Below are positions 1-9,309 of a stretch of 64,000 bases of DNA, piece by piece; positions within the stretch are counted from its first letter, which is position 1; each line of letters opens with the position of its first letter. The notes beneath the pieces were generated by a model. That model ran no database searches and was not told the origin of the DNA. It worked only from the letters and a program-made list of their open reading frames with translations. The position numbers and the translations under genes were made by a program. This DNA is from JAFLCM01 sp046154665 (GTDB lineage: Bacteria; Planctomycetota; Phycisphaerae; Phycisphaerales; UBA1924), in assembly GCA_046154665.1 (NCBI GenBank), contig JBJXFG010000023.1, forward strand, positions 1-64,000. Direction: 5' to 3'.

Positions 1-422
1 ACCCCGACACCGCCCGCGCCTACCACGACGAAGACCTCGACGTCGACACCGACTTCTGCGCCATGTGCGGCCACGACTGGTGCTCCGTCCGCATCAGCAA
101 GGAAATCACCGAGTTCATCAGCGGCAAGGCCGAAGGCTTCGAACGCATCGGCCAAGGCGGCAAACCCGGAGCCCCCATCAAAACCGCCGCCCTCACCGAA
201 GACCAGCAGGCGATCCTGAAAGCCCGCGGCGTGCTCTCGCCGGAGGAAATCCACAAACTCGCGGCGAAAACCAAGAAAGCCGTCGGCGCGGTGGAATCGA
301 AAGCGTCGTGCCACTCCGACTACGTCGACCCCGACGCGGCGAAGAAACTGCAGGAGAGCAAGCTCGTGCAGGTGGACGTGCGGCCGGCGCTGGGGATCGC
401 GAAGGAGGATCGGGTGGTGTGA
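1..422 (+). CDS. thiC: Phosphomethylpyrimidine synthase ThiC, C-terminal fragment
   Basis: The reading frame is open from base 3 and stops at 420-422, giving the last 139 residues of a protein cut by the window edge. The start shows ARAYHDE followed by DFCAMCGHDWCS, which is the C-x2-C-x4-C cluster ligand region at the end of ThiC that binds the radical-SAM 4Fe-4S cluster. ThiC converts aminoimidazole ribotide to the hydroxymethylpyrimidine phosphate half of thiamine. After the cluster come about 100 residues, including KASCHSDYVDP, which look like a lineage-specific tail beyond the usual end of the family. Any TPP riboswitch would lie upstream, outside the window. Confidence 0.93.
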   Translation, partial: PDTARAYHDEDLDVDTDFCAMCGHDWCSVRISKEITEFISGKAEGFERIGQGGKPGAPIKTAALTEDQQAILKARGVLSPEEIHKLAAKTKKAVGAVESKASCHSDYVDPDAAKKLQESKLVQVDVRPALGIAKEDRVV

Positions 423-470
423 GGACGGCCACCGCCAAGTGAGCTTCTTCGACGCGAGCGAGCGATCAAC

Positions 471-1136
471 ATGCCCAAAGCAAAGCGAAAGCCCGGCGTC
501 GACTCTTGGTCCGCCGCACGAAGCCACATGAAGGACTGGTCGACCGACCAGTTCTTGGGGCTGTTGCGAACGCTGTTCAACGCCGATGCGGCTTCAAGAG
601 CGGCCATTCTTGCCGTGGTCACGCCAAAGCACGTAGGTGCGGATCGGGCCAAGTCGCTCGAACCCTTGAAGAAGAAGATCATCGCGGCGGCGAACCCCCC
701 AGGCTATCGTCAACCGCACGTGCCAACCGCACGGAAAGTATGCGCAGACTACTACCGTGCCACCCGCGACGCCGATGGAGCGGTCGAGTTGTATCTCACG
801 CTCATCGAAAGCGCAATGGCGCAGAGCTTCGAATACGGCGTCGACGATGGCCCGTTCTATGACCACCTCGCGACGGCGTGCTTTGCCGCAGCGAAGCTCG
901 TGCCCGACTGCGGAAGTGCGCGAATCGCCCGTGAGGCTGCCGGGCGGCTCGAGAATCTCCTCCAAGACCCCAACTTCCCCGGGTGGGGCATGGACGAAGT
1001 GCTCGAGGACCTGATGCACGAGTTTCGGGAGCGAGCCGAGGCACTCCATCGCGACGAGGCCGCGCGTCGCGTCGGCGATTGGGAGGAAGACGCCAGAGCG
1101 CGCGAAGGTGAACAGGCCTCCTGTCCACCCACTTGA
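471..1136 (+). CDS. Hypothetical protein, 221 aa
   Basis: I do not recognise this family. The ATG at 471 opens a soluble, largely helical product with a basic N-terminus (MPKAKRKPG), no signal peptide and no membrane segment. The middle (about residues 80-190) is Ala-rich and amphipathic, reminiscent of helical-repeat proteins but with no clear TPR consensus, and the C-terminus is acidic with many Arg and Glu residues. It lies 48 bases after thiC on the same strand. No strong Shine-Dalgarno sequence is visible before the ATG. A cytosolic role is likely from the composition, but nothing indicates a function. Confidence 0.7.
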   Translation: MPKAKRKPGVDSWSAARSHMKDWSTDQFLGLLRTLFNADAASRAAILAVVTPKHVGADRAKSLEPLKKKIIAAANPPGYRQPHVPTARKVCADYYRATRDADGAVELYLTLIESAMAQSFEYGVDDGPFYDHLATACFAAAKLVPDCGSARIAREAAGRLENLLQDPNFPGWGMDEVLEDLMHEFRERAEALHRDEAARRVGDWEEDARAREGEQASCPPT

Positions 1137-1213
1137 AATGTGCGTGGAACGGTGGGTTTGACGCCGCTTTGACGGGTGCCGATCGACGCGGAGAAGACTC
1201 CAACAAGCCAACC

Positions 1214-1735
1214 TCACGCCGCCTTCCGCCGCCCCACCCCCTCGGCGGCCTCGGCCCCCTTCACCATCGCCGACGCCACGGCGTTCAGCGCCCAATCCCA
1301 ATCATCGCGCAGCGTCGCGTTCCACACCGGGCCCGCCACGCTCTCGAGCGCATCGAGCATCGTCGCGCCCACCAGCGGGTAGTGCTCTGGCCGAGCCCCG
1401 TAACGCACATGCCGCGCGCCCATTTCCATCAAGGCCGGCTCCAGCGCTGCGAGATTGTCGGCGTGCTTCACCACCAGCGCCACCGCCGCGGTGAGGTGCT
1501 GCTTCTGGCCTGTCATGTCGGGCGGGAACAGCGGGCGCACCTGCGGGTAGCGCTCAAACAGCAGGGTGTTAAACGTCTCCATCAGTTCCGCCACACGCGG
1601 CGCGACGACGGCGAACGACGAACGAATACGCTCAACTCTCTCGGCGGTCAGGGCCTGGCTCTCTTCGGCAGCGGGGCAATCGTCCGGGGCGACCGCGGCC
1701 CGCGCCGCGCCACATCGCCCCTGCCCCGCACCCAT
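1214..1735 (-). CDS. Single-domain globin (haemoglobin-like protein)
   Basis: The product resembles single-domain bacterial globins and the haem domain of flavohaemoglobins, which bind O2 or NO at haem. It shows the A-helix start LTAERVERIRSSF, then LLFERYPQVRPLFP, and the F-helix region MGARHVRYGARPEHY that carries the proximal histidine. About 140 residues of globin fold are followed by a short basic tail, with no reductase domain. The N-terminus is uncertain: the ATG at 1735 gives 173 aa with roughly 27 extra residues before the first helix. An earlier ATG at 1783 lies in the same frame, and no good ribosome site favours either. The gene is convergent with the unknown gene to its left and divergent from the lipoprotein to its right. 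NO or O2 handling is an inference from the family. Confidence 0.8.
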   Translation of the reverse strand: MGAGQGRCGAARAAVAPDDCPAAEESQALTAERVERIRSSFAVVAPRVAELMETFNTLLFERYPQVRPLFPPDMTGQKQHLTAAVALVVKHADNLAALEPALMEMGARHVRYGARPEHYPLVGATMLDALESVAGPVWNATLRDDWDWALNAVASAMVKGAEAAEGVGRRKAA

Positions 1736-1809
1736 CGACCATCCGCCGCAACACCTCAAGACAAGTCCGAGAAACGGCCTCATTCGGCGGCGAAGCCCCG
1801 TGAACCACC

Positions 1810-1848
1810 TTGCGTCCCGACCACACTTGGCCGCAAGATGCCGGTATG
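1810..1848 (+). promoter_or_regulatory. Putative leaderless promoter of the TPR lipoprotein gene
   Basis: TTGCGT at 1810-1815 and CAAGAT at 1834-1839 are separated by 18 bases. The -10-like box ends 6 bases before the ATG at 1846, so transcription would start at or next to the start codon. No Shine-Dalgarno sequence is present. The same geometry recurs before the fur-like gene at 11841-11879. Confidence 0.45.
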
Positions 1849-2745
1849 CCGCGAAAGACCCTGACCAATCTGCTGTGCGCCGTGCTGCTCCTCCTCAACG
1901 GCTGCTCCGCCGGGCGGATCGAGATGCGCGACGTCGCGCCGCCCGCGTTCACACCCGAGCGCCGCGCCGCGCTCGAGGCCGACCTCGCCGCCGCCGAGCG
2001 TGAACTCGCGGCGAATCCGGATTCCGAAGACGCCGCGATCTGGGTCGCGCGTCGTCTCGGCTACCTCGGTCGATACGCCGACGCTATCGACGTGCTCACG
2101 CGTGCCGCCGCCAACCACCCGCAGTCCTACCGCATCCTCCGCCACCGCGGCCACCGCTGGATCACCGTCCGCCGGTTTGATCTCGCCATCAAAGACCTCT
2201 CCCGCGCGTGGCGACTCGCGCAGAACCAGCCCGACCAGATCGAGCCCGACGGCGCCCCCACACCCGGCGTCCCGCCACGATCCACCGACCACTCGAACAT
2301 CCTCTACCACTGGGGGCTCGCCCACTACCTCCGCGCCGAATACGCGCAGGCCGAGACGCTTTTCGCACAAGCCGCCGACCTGCCGCTGACGAACGACGAC
2401 AACCGCGTGTCTTGCGGGCACTGGCGCTGGCTGTCGCTGATGCGCCTCGGGCGCGTCGAAGACGCGGCGGCGTTGCAGCGCACCTTCAGGCGCGACATGG
2501 ACGTGCGCGAGAACCGCGCGTATCACCGGCTCATGCTGCTTTACGCCACGCGCTCCGTCGAGGACATCTCGAACGACCCCATCGGCGCCGACCCCGCCTA
2601 CCAGTACGGCGCGGCGGCGCATCAACTTCTCATCAACGGACCTCACGCGGCACGCTCACGCCTATTGCACATCATCGAGGCCGCCAACCCCGCCTCGTTC
2701 GCGCATATCGCCGCCGAGGCGGACATCGCGCGGCTGTGGGAGTGA
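1846..2745 (+). CDS. TPR-containing lipoprotein, 299 aa
   Basis: The ATG at 1846 gives a type II signal peptide with basic MPRK, a Leu-rich core and the lipobox LNGC with Cys20, so the mature protein should be lipid-anchored. An upstream in-frame TTG at 1810 is rejected because it would bury the signal peptide. Residues about 45-200 contain helical pairs of TPR type, for example DAAIWVARRLGYLGRYADAI and ILYHWGLAHYLRAEYAQAE, which normally mediate protein-protein contacts. No enzymatic motif is visible. The gene is divergent from the globin gene. A role as a periplasm-facing scaffold is inference. Confidence 0.82.
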   Translation: MPRKTLTNLLCAVLLLLNGCSAGRIEMRDVAPPAFTPERRAALEADLAAAERELAANPDSEDAAIWVARRLGYLGRYADAIDVLTRAAANHPQSYRILRHRGHRWITVRRFDLAIKDLSRAWRLAQNQPDQIEPDGAPTPGVPPRSTDHSNILYHWGLAHYLRAEYAQAETLFAQAADLPLTNDDNRVSCGHWRWLSLMRLGRVEDAAALQRTFRRDMDVRENRAYHRLMLLYATRSVEDISNDPIGADPAYQYGAAAHQLLINGPHAARSRLLHIIEAANPASFAHIAAEADIARLWE

Positions 2746-2853
2746 TGGCCCAACCAAACCGCCTCGAAGACCCCCACCGCGCCGCGCCTCGAAGCGAGGC
2801 TGTCTTCGTTTCTGCGCAGCCTCCGCGCCCCCGCAATGTACCCGCAGGGGCGA

Positions 2854-4311
2854 TCACGCCCGCGAAATCGGCAGAAAATCTCTCGACTGCCCCTTCGCCC
2901 ACGCCTCAAACCGCGGCCAGAAGATTTCCTTCAGCAGTATCTTGACGCACGCCGCCACAGGAATCGACACCATCACGCCGTAGAAGCCCGCCAGCGTCCC
3001 GCCCGCCAGAACCGCGAACAGGATCGTCGGCGTGTCCATCCCCGTCGCCTTCCCCTGGATCAGCGGCGTCCAGATGTAGTCGTCCGTCGCCTGCACGATC
3101 CAGTAGAGCACGCTCGGCGCTCCGATCACCCACCACCACGTCGTCTGCCACTCGACGCCGCTGGGGTTCAGCCACATCAGCACGATCGCCACCGGCACAC
3201 CCAGCAGCGCCAGGTACGGCACCAGGCTCAGCACGCCCACAATCACGCCCACCACGAGCGGCGCCGGCACCCCGATCAGCCAGAAACCCACCGTGAACAG
3301 CACGATGAGAATCGCGGAGATCAGCAGCCGCCCGCGGATGAACGCCGCGATGACGCGGTCCATTTTCCAGACGATGTCGATCATGCGATCGCGCGAACTT
3401 TCGGGGATGAGCGACGCCAGATGCTCTTTCACACCGCTCCACGCCGTGCAGATGAAGAAGAAGAAAAACAGCGTCAAAAACAGCGTGAACCCGAGGTAGA
3501 ACGTGCTGAGCAGAAAACCCCACAGCGCCGAGAAGGCGTCGCGACCCGAGCCGATCAGGCTCCCCGTGAGCCAGCGCCGGACCTGCGGCATGTTTTCCTG
3601 CAGCCAGTCATACGACCAGTCGGCCCAGCGCTCCGCCGCCGTGGGCTCCGCGTCGGGAAGGCCCCCCGCGTCGATCGGCGCGGGCTCGTCGGGCGTTGGA
3701 ACAGGGGGCACAGTCGGCGCGGGCGATGTCGTTCCGCCGTCCGAGTCCGGCGGGCGCGAGAGCGCCAGTTCAGGGTGCCGCTTCTGCAAGTCCACCAGGA
3801 AGTCGCGCATCTTCCGCCACGCGCCGATCGGCACCCGCTCGCGCAGCTGCTCATCGTCCGGCGTCCGCACCGAATCCGTGAACCGCCCAAAGTTCCGCGA
3901 CAAGCCGTCCGCCACCCGCGCCCCCTGCGCGACGGCGAACCCGCTCCCCACCACCACCGGCGTCACCACCGCCAGCGCCGCGATCACGATCACCAGCACC
4001 GCCGCCAGCGGGCGACGGATCCGCCCCGCCCGCGTCACCCGCGCCACCACCGGCTCCACCAGGTACGCCAGCGCCATCGCCAGCAGCAAGGGAACCGTCA
4101 CCGTCCGCAGCACATACCCCAGCCACACCAGACCGAGCACAAACGCAAGCACCAGCAAGTCCCGCACCGGCTGGATTTGCCATAGACGGATGCGCCGCCA
4201 ATCGCCGATTCCGCTCCCGCCCCCGCTGCCCGCGGCGGGCACGGCACCGCCACCGGCGTCAACGCCTTCCGCCCGCGAACCATCTTGAGGCCCTTTCGTG
4301 TCGTGCGACAT
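2854..4311 (-). CDS. AI-2E family transporter-like integral membrane protein
   Basis: This 485-aa protein matches the AI-2E/PerM (UPF0118) family. It has an N-terminal pair of helices (about residues 48-90, including TVPLLLAMALAYLVEPVVARV), a third helix near 105-125, a periplasmic Pro-rich stretch (about 180-215), and a cluster of C-terminal helices. The loop PLVVGVIVGVLSLVPYLALLGV is typical of the family. Some members export autoinducer-2 and others act as Na+/H+ antiporters, so the substrate cannot be read from sequence. The first 40 residues are Gly/Ala-rich and probably cytoplasmic. TAATCT lies 9 bases upstream of the ATG and could be a -10 box giving a very short leader. The gene stands alone. 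Confidence 0.85.
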   Translation of the reverse strand: MSHDTKGPQDGSRAEGVDAGGGAVPAAGSGGGSGIGDWRRIRLWQIQPVRDLLVLAFVLGLVWLGYVLRTVTVPLLLAMALAYLVEPVVARVTRAGRIRRPLAAVLVIVIAALAVVTPVVVGSGFAVAQGARVADGLSRNFGRFTDSVRTPDDEQLRERVPIGAWRKMRDFLVDLQKRHPELALSRPPDSDGGTTSPAPTVPPVPTPDEPAPIDAGGLPDAEPTAAERWADWSYDWLQENMPQVRRWLTGSLIGSGRDAFSALWGFLLSTFYLGFTLFLTLFFFFFICTAWSGVKEHLASLIPESSRDRMIDIVWKMDRVIAAFIRGRLLISAILIVLFTVGFWLIGVPAPLVVGVIVGVLSLVPYLALLGVPVAIVLMWLNPSGVEWQTTWWWVIGAPSVLYWIVQATDDYIWTPLIQGKATGMDTPTILFAVLAGGTLAGFYGVMVSIPVAACVKILLKEIFWPRFEAWAKGQSRDFLPISRA

Positions 4312-4432
4312 GCGCCGGGCAGATTACACCAACCCCGACGGACGCGGCGGGCACAGCCAATCGATGCAACGAAGCCGTCACTGAGCCGCCCGGGGCGAAG
4401 TGACGGATGCGAACGCGAGTGTCAGCGATCCT

Positions 4433-4735
4433 TCAGGCCTTCAGCCCGACCCGCGCGGCTTCCTCACGGAGTTCCGCCTCGGCGAGCCGCCAGTTGGTGT
4501 CTTCGTCACCGCCGCAGCGCAGCCAGCGGAAATACGCCGCCTGCGCAATCGCCTCGTTCGAGATGGTGATCGATGGCACAGTCGGCCCGGCGGAGGGCTT
4601 GCCCTCCAACCCCGACGAGGGCTTGGCCGCGGAGTTCGCCTTGGGCGCGGGAGCCGCGGCCGCGGGAGCCGAGGCAGGAACGGAAACCGGCACCGCGGCG
4701 GCGGCGGGCTTCGTGAGTTTCTTGAATGGGTTCAT
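4433..4735 (-). CDS. DUF2934 domain protein, 100 aa
   Basis: The ATG at 4735 has an excellent ribosome site, GGAGGA with 7-base spacing, so the 32 in-frame residues further upstream are not used. The N-terminal half is an Ala/Pro/Lys-rich low-complexity segment (KKLTKPAAAAVP onward). The C-terminal half, about residues 60-95, carries the DUF2934 pattern AIAQAAYFRWLRCGGDEDTNW followed by AEAELREE, a short helical domain common in Planctomycetes and Proteobacteria with no established function. Most relatives are similarly small and have a Lys/Ala-rich tail. No signal peptide is seen. Confidence 0.8.
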   Translation of the reverse strand: MNPFKKLTKPAAAAVPVSVPASAPAAAAPAPKANSAAKPSSGLEGKPSAGPTVPSITISNEAIAQAAYFRWLRCGGDEDTNWRLAEAELREEAARVGLKA

Positions 4736-4845
4736 CGCAATGTCCTCCGTCGTCAGGGACTGCATTGTCCCCGCAACAGACTGCTTCGTCCATTGCATTC
4801 TTCCGACTTTGGGGAATTCACTCGACCGCATTCAGCCCCGGAACA

Positions 4846-4931
4846 ACGAGCCCGGAGCGTCAGCGACGGATCTGCAGGTGATTCGGAACCCCGGCCTCCT
4901 TCAGACCCACTCGCTCACGCTCGGGGCTCGT
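4846..4931. repeat. Dispersed inverted repeat, GAGCCCCGAGCGT family, copy 1
   Basis: The left arm begins ACGAGCCCGGAGCGTCAGCG and the right arm ends CTCACGCTCGGGGCTCGT, the approximate reverse complement, with about 30 bases between. The right arm also carries the extension CAGACCCACTCG. The same two-armed element recurs at 43629-43713, 44943-45023 and 60180-60265. It ends just before the stop codon of the gene at 4938. Confidence 0.8.
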
Positions 4932-4937
4932 TTGACA

Positions 4938-6188
4938 CTACAGCCGCGGCGAATCGTCCAAACTGAAGAACTTCGTGTTGTCATCAAAGTCAGCGTTCAC
5001 GGACGCCTCCTGTTCGGGCGTCAGCAAGGCACGAACTTTGCTCCGGTACTCGCGGTCGAGCTTCAGCCGCTCCAGCCGCACCTTGCCCAAAGGCGAATCG
5101 TCCGCCGAGTCCGACAGCTCGTTGCCCTCAGCCTCCTCCTCGGTCATCGTCCCCAGCGCCACCGCCAACCGGCTGGGCACACGCGATTCCTCCCACGCCT
5201 GATACTCCTTCACGGTCTTCTTCGTGAGCTCGTTGACGCGGGCCTCGTACTCCTTCACGATGGTCGTCATCTCGGCCCGCTTGACGGCGTCGAGGCCGTC
5301 GACCTTCGCCGCCGCTTCGATGTACCGCTCCGCCGGCGTCTCGCGGTTCCACCACACGATGCAACTGGCGAGGAACTGGTCGAGGAACTTCTTCCGCGAC
5401 GCGTCCGACAGTTCGACGCTCACCTGCTGCACATACCGCTCGTTGATCTCGCGGATGCGCACGCGGTTCCGCACGCTGTCTTTGCGGTACGACAGCGCCT
5501 TCTGCGGGTCGTTCTTCAGCAGCTCCGCCATCTCCTCCTTGTGTGCCTCGACGAACGCGTCGCGGGCCTTCAGGGCCACGTCGATCTCGTTCGCGTAGCG
5601 ATCCAGCAGTTCGAGAACCTTGGGACTCTCCGCCGCGGCTGGGTCGACCGAGGCGATCATCGCCACGACGTCGACGCCTTCGCCGCTCATCCACGACTCG
5701 GCCAGCAGCCGCGGGCGACGCAGCTCGCGCTCGACAATCGGCCACATCGCCTCCTGCTCCTTGGTGAGCATGGCGGTGAGATCAGCGAGGAACGACTTCT
5801 CAAGCTCTTCCTTGCGCTTCTCCCACTTGTCAACCTCCGGCCTGATCCGCTCCTGATACGACTGGCGCTGCATCAGCTCCGCTTCTTCAGAGAGCTCGCG
5901 GATCTTGTGCCGCACCACATTCCCCTCGGCCCGCACCTCGGCGTCGTGGGCCTCGAAAAGTCCCACCAGCGAGGCGCGGTCCTCGGGCGTCAGCTTCAGA
6001 ATCCGCGACAGCACATCGATCTCGCCGCGCGTCACCTTCGGGTTGAACGTGTTCGACCCGGTGTGCCCGTACGAGATCGAACCGGACGCCTGCGCGAACA
6101 CCCGCGCCGGTGCCCACGCGGTCAGCATCGCCGCCGCGAACACCGCGCACCCGCGCATGAAACCAATCCCGCAGGAACTCCGAGCCAT
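4938..6188 (-). CDS. Secreted helical Spy-like protein, paralogue 1
   Basis: The ATG at 6188 is fixed by GGGAGG with 7-base spacing and gives 416 aa with a Sec signal peptide (MARSSCGIGFMRGCAVFAAA to VFAQA). The mature chain is highly charged and helical or coiled-coil over most of its length. It contains LTPEDRASLVGLFEAH near the start, LTKEQEAMWPIVERE in the middle and LTPEQEASVNADF at the end, the LTxEQ motif seen in Spy/CpxP-type periplasmic proteins. It is clearly paralogous to the product of 9310-10593: both share a W-P-x-V-E-R segment followed by SGE-x-VD-x-V. The two copies flank the dockerin-type gene. A chaperone or metal-stress role is known for Spy relatives but is only inference here, since the chain is more than twice as long as Spy. 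Confidence 0.75.
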   Translation of the reverse strand: MARSSCGIGFMRGCAVFAAAMLTAWAPARVFAQASGSISYGHTGSNTFNPKVTRGEIDVLSRILKLTPEDRASLVGLFEAHDAEVRAEGNVVRHKIRELSEEAELMQRQSYQERIRPEVDKWEKRKEELEKSFLADLTAMLTKEQEAMWPIVERELRRPRLLAESWMSGEGVDVVAMIASVDPAAAESPKVLELLDRYANEIDVALKARDAFVEAHKEEMAELLKNDPQKALSYRKDSVRNRVRIREINERYVQQVSVELSDASRKKFLDQFLASCIVWWNRETPAERYIEAAAKVDGLDAVKRAEMTTIVKEYEARVNELTKKTVKEYQAWEESRVPSRLAVALGTMTEEEAEGNELSDSADDSPLGKVRLERLKLDREYRSKVRALLTPEQEASVNADFDDNTKFFSLDDSPRL

Positions 6189-6343
6189 GCGAACACCTCC
6201 CAACCGGCCCATGCCGGGGCGGGGAAACAACCCCGACCCGCCGTGCGACGCCGAGCGCCGACAAGGGCCACCGCTGCAACCACCCGCAAGAACGCGCGGA
6301 GAGCGGGATTCCGTCGGGATTGTGCCACGGCAATGATCGGCAT

Positions 6344-9094
6344 TCAACACGCCGCGCCGAACCGGCCCAGGAACCCGACCAAGTCGGCGGTGTTCACCTG
6401 CCCGTCGCCGTTGAGGTCGCCGTTGTCGCGCGGCGTCACGCTCGAACCGAACAGACCCAGGAACTGCACGAGGTCGGCGGTGTTCACCGAGCCGCTGGCG
6501 TTGAGGTCGCCGGGGCAGATGGCGCTGTAGATGATGTTGACATCGATCTGGCTGACCTGGCCGTTGCCGTCCATGTCGCCCAGTTCCCAGCCGCCGGGGT
6601 TGCCGATGTTCGCCTGGGCGATGGCGCGGTCGGTGGCGTCGATGAGCCCGTCCAGATTCACGTCGCCGTAGTCGGTCTTCAGGATCACCCGGACGATCTC
6701 GTCGATGTCGCCCGAGACGGTGACGCCGCGCCCGGCGAGCAGTGGATCGGAGGCGTTCACCTTCAGGTCGCCGTCCATGTCGCAACTGAGATCAAAGTTG
6801 GCGGCCTCGGTGAACTCGGCCCAATCGGCGTCGCCGGTGACAAATGGGTTCCCCGTGAACTGGGCGTTGATGTAGTTGATGTCGTGGTGATTGACCACGC
6901 CGTCGGGCCCGGTGGGGGCCCATCCGCGGGTGGTGCGTCCGAGGGGGCCGATGACGTCGCCGCGGGAATCGCCAAAGGCATACGGGGCCCCGGTGGCGAG
7001 CACGGTGTTGAAGAAGTTGGAGTTCCCGGTCAGTACGATCAAACTCTGATCGACACTCGTAAAGCCCGCCTTGCGATCGAGATTGCCGGTCACTGGGGAG
7101 AGGGCGAGCCCGTCGGCCCAGTAGCGAACATCGGCGTCGGAGAAGTTGCCGTCGCCGTTGAAGTCGCCGAGGATCTCGATGCAGGCGTCGGTCCCGGGCG
7201 CACCCGCGATCGGTCCGCTGCCAACGGGCGCGAACCACGTCGGCCCGCCCGTGCGTTGACGCCACGCAGTGACCATCTCGAACGCATCGTTGAAGTTCCG
7301 CAGCCCGTCGCCGTTGAAGTCGCCGGCGATGCGGTTGCGGAGGCTGAGTTCGCTGCCGTAGATCAGGTTCGCACCACCCTGGGAGATGTAGCGGCTCTGA
7401 GAGCTGATCACGCCGTCGGAGTAGGTGACGAGGGGCGCCCCCGTGAACCGCGTGGGCACCTTGCCGTTGCCGGAGATCGAGGCCGAGCCGTACGAGACAT
7501 ACTTCGGGGCGACAAGGCAACAGCCAATCAAGTTGGCCTGGCTGGACGGTTGGAAGATCGGGTTGACGACCCACGAGCACGGGTCGAACGGGTTCTGCAA
7601 GAACGGCAGCGCGAGCGGCGGGAGGAAGCCAGAGGCTCCCGCGACTGTCCACGGAGGCGAGGTTGGGCTAAGCCCGCACGGCGGGGGAGGGGGGGGCGGA
7701 GGATTGCTCGGGCCGAAGCGGGTGATATTGTTGATGAAGGCGGCAGTGGCCAGGCGGGCGGGCGCGGGGTTGCCGTTGGCATCGCCGCCAATCTCGGGGC
7801 TGGTGGGTGCCCCGCGTGGGTCGCCGATGGTGGTGATCACCGCGTCGCTGCCCAGGCGGTACCCGTTCACCGACGTGTCATACACGTTTCCGCATGTCGG
7901 CCGCGTAAAGACCGTGCCGCCCGAAAGATCATTCCGCACCGCCAGCACTTCGGCCCTGCCGGCCGTGTGCCACGAAGTTCCGGAGAAGCCGCGCTCCCAC
8001 CCCGTGAGGCAGATCCCCAGGCGGTGGTTGATGACGACCGGCTCAATCTGCGCCAGGCCGGGACGGTGCGAAGGAAGGAACGAAGGCCCCAGCAGCGTCG
8101 TCGGGTTCGTGCTCAGCAACGCCGAGCCAACGTTCTCACCCACGGCCCACGACGGGTCCATGCACAGCGTGGCGGTGGCGATGCGAAGATCCGAGCCGAT
8201 CGTCAACGATGAAACCATCAGGTTCTCGCCGCTGGCGCGGCGCCCTGTTGCCATCAGGTGCCGCAGGTCAGAAACGTCGATCTGCTGAAGGCCCACGCCG
8301 AAGTTGACCATCGCCACCACGGGACGCCGGACACCCGGGGTGTCGTAAAGCGTGCCCGGATTCGGGCTGGAGTACTCGAAGTTGAGGGGGAAAACGGACA
8401 CCATCTTGTTGATGTCGGCAGGCGACGCGATCACCACTCCGGCTTTGTCCACCGCCGGCCGAAGATTTCCGCCGTAGCCGGCGTCGAGCGGACGCCGAGA
8501 CGGATTAGGAGCTCCGGGCCTCCATTCGCGCCAAGAAGACGGAGTATCGCCGGTGGCGGCGTCCACGAAGATACCCCCGCCCGACCCCGTCGGGGGAGCG
8601 GTAAAGGCGTTGAGCGCTCCAAACAGATTGGAGGTGTAGGGCATGCCGCCCGCATTGCCGGGGTTCGTCGTGGCCCCGGTGACGAGCGTGCGGTTGAAGT
8701 ACCGCATCGCCGTGGTGCTCGAAGCCATCCCGGCCACGCTGTCGGGCCCGGTGGCTTGAGTCGTGCCCCACAGTCTGAGTTCACGGCTGCCGAAGAACTC
8801 GCGGAAATCGGGCGAGCCGCCGATACGGATTTGCACAACCCAAGGCACCGAGGGTGCGACGGGGCCGGACACCGTTGGGGCGGCCTGCTCAAAGGGAACA
8901 CCGTTCAGATTGACATCGATGAACTCGTTGGTGATCTGAGGCGTGAGCAGCATCGCATCAAGCACCGAGGAGCCCGAAATGTTAATCAGGCGAGTCTGGC
9001 CCCAAGCCTGACCCGCGCACGCCAAAACCAGCCCCGCGGCGATCGCGCGGCGAGTACCGAACACGCGTACCACATCGTTCCCAATGAGTTTCAT
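6344..9094 (-). CDS. Large secreted protein with GC-type dockerin-like calcium-loop repeats
   Basis: The ATG at 9094 follows AAGGGGA and gives 916 aa with a signal peptide ending near QAWGQ. Residues about 20-520 have no domain I recognise and include a Pro-rich linker (eight prolines in a row near residue 480). From about residue 590 the chain holds repeated EF-hand-like calcium loops, for example GDFNGDGLRNFNDAFEM, GDFNGDGNFSDADV and GDVNLDGLIDATD. The protein ends with two tandem modules of the form GDLNGDGQVNTADLVGFLGR. This tail is typical of extracellular Phycisphaerae proteins and probably binds Ca2+; the ligand of the large N-terminal part is unknown. An alternative ATG at 9145 is rejected because it precedes the signal peptide. 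Confidence 0.82.
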   Translation of the reverse strand: MKLIGNDVVRVFGTRRAIAAGLVLACAGQAWGQTRLINISGSSVLDAMLLTPQITNEFIDVNLNGVPFEQAAPTVSGPVAPSVPWVVQIRIGGSPDFREFFGSRELRLWGTTQATGPDSVAGMASSTTAMRYFNRTLVTGATTNPGNAGGMPYTSNLFGALNAFTAPPTGSGGGIFVDAATGDTPSSWREWRPGAPNPSRRPLDAGYGGNLRPAVDKAGVVIASPADINKMVSVFPLNFEYSSPNPGTLYDTPGVRRPVVAMVNFGVGLQQIDVSDLRHLMATGRRASGENLMVSSLTIGSDLRIATATLCMDPSWAVGENVGSALLSTNPTTLLGPSFLPSHRPGLAQIEPVVINHRLGICLTGWERGFSGTSWHTAGRAEVLAVRNDLSGGTVFTRPTCGNVYDTSVNGYRLGSDAVITTIGDPRGAPTSPEIGGDANGNPAPARLATAAFINNITRFGPSNPPPPPPPPCGLSPTSPPWTVAGASGFLPPLALPFLQNPFDPCSWVVNPIFQPSSQANLIGCCLVAPKYVSYGSASISGNGKVPTRFTGAPLVTYSDGVISSQSRYISQGGANLIYGSELSLRNRIAGDFNGDGLRNFNDAFEMVTAWRQRTGGPTWFAPVGSGPIAGAPGTDACIEILGDFNGDGNFSDADVRYWADGLALSPVTGNLDRKAGFTSVDQSLIVLTGNSNFFNTVLATGAPYAFGDSRGDVIGPLGRTTRGWAPTGPDGVVNHHDINYINAQFTGNPFVTGDADWAEFTEAANFDLSCDMDGDLKVNASDPLLAGRGVTVSGDIDEIVRVILKTDYGDVNLDGLIDATDRAIAQANIGNPGGWELGDMDGNGQVSQIDVNIIYSAICPGDLNASGSVNTADLVQFLGLFGSSVTPRDNGDLNGDGQVNTADLVGFLGRFGAAC

Positions 9095-9309
9095 CGGCGT
9101 CCCCTTGACTCGGCGGCAAGCAACATGCACGCGGGGGGAACGCACGGGCCGTCAGCCCGGATCCCGCAAGGGAACTATGAACCTTGAACGTAAAGCCCTG
9201 ATGAGACTTGCGCGTATTGTTCGCTAGAACGCCGCACGCGGATCAACCGCGCAGGCGGAAACACGGTGACGCAGACCCGCCGCAGCGACTCCAACGTGAG
9301 TTGCGGGGT

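Noticed and set aside
1810..1845. TTG start codons at 1810 and 11841
   Set aside because: Both TTGs coincide with -35 boxes 36 bases before an ATG that begins a sensible N-terminus.
2836..8212. Long plus-strand frames across the AI-2E, Spy-like and dockerin-type genes
   Set aside because: They are Arg/His/Pro-rich shadows of the minus-strand genes and start inside repeats or coding sequence.
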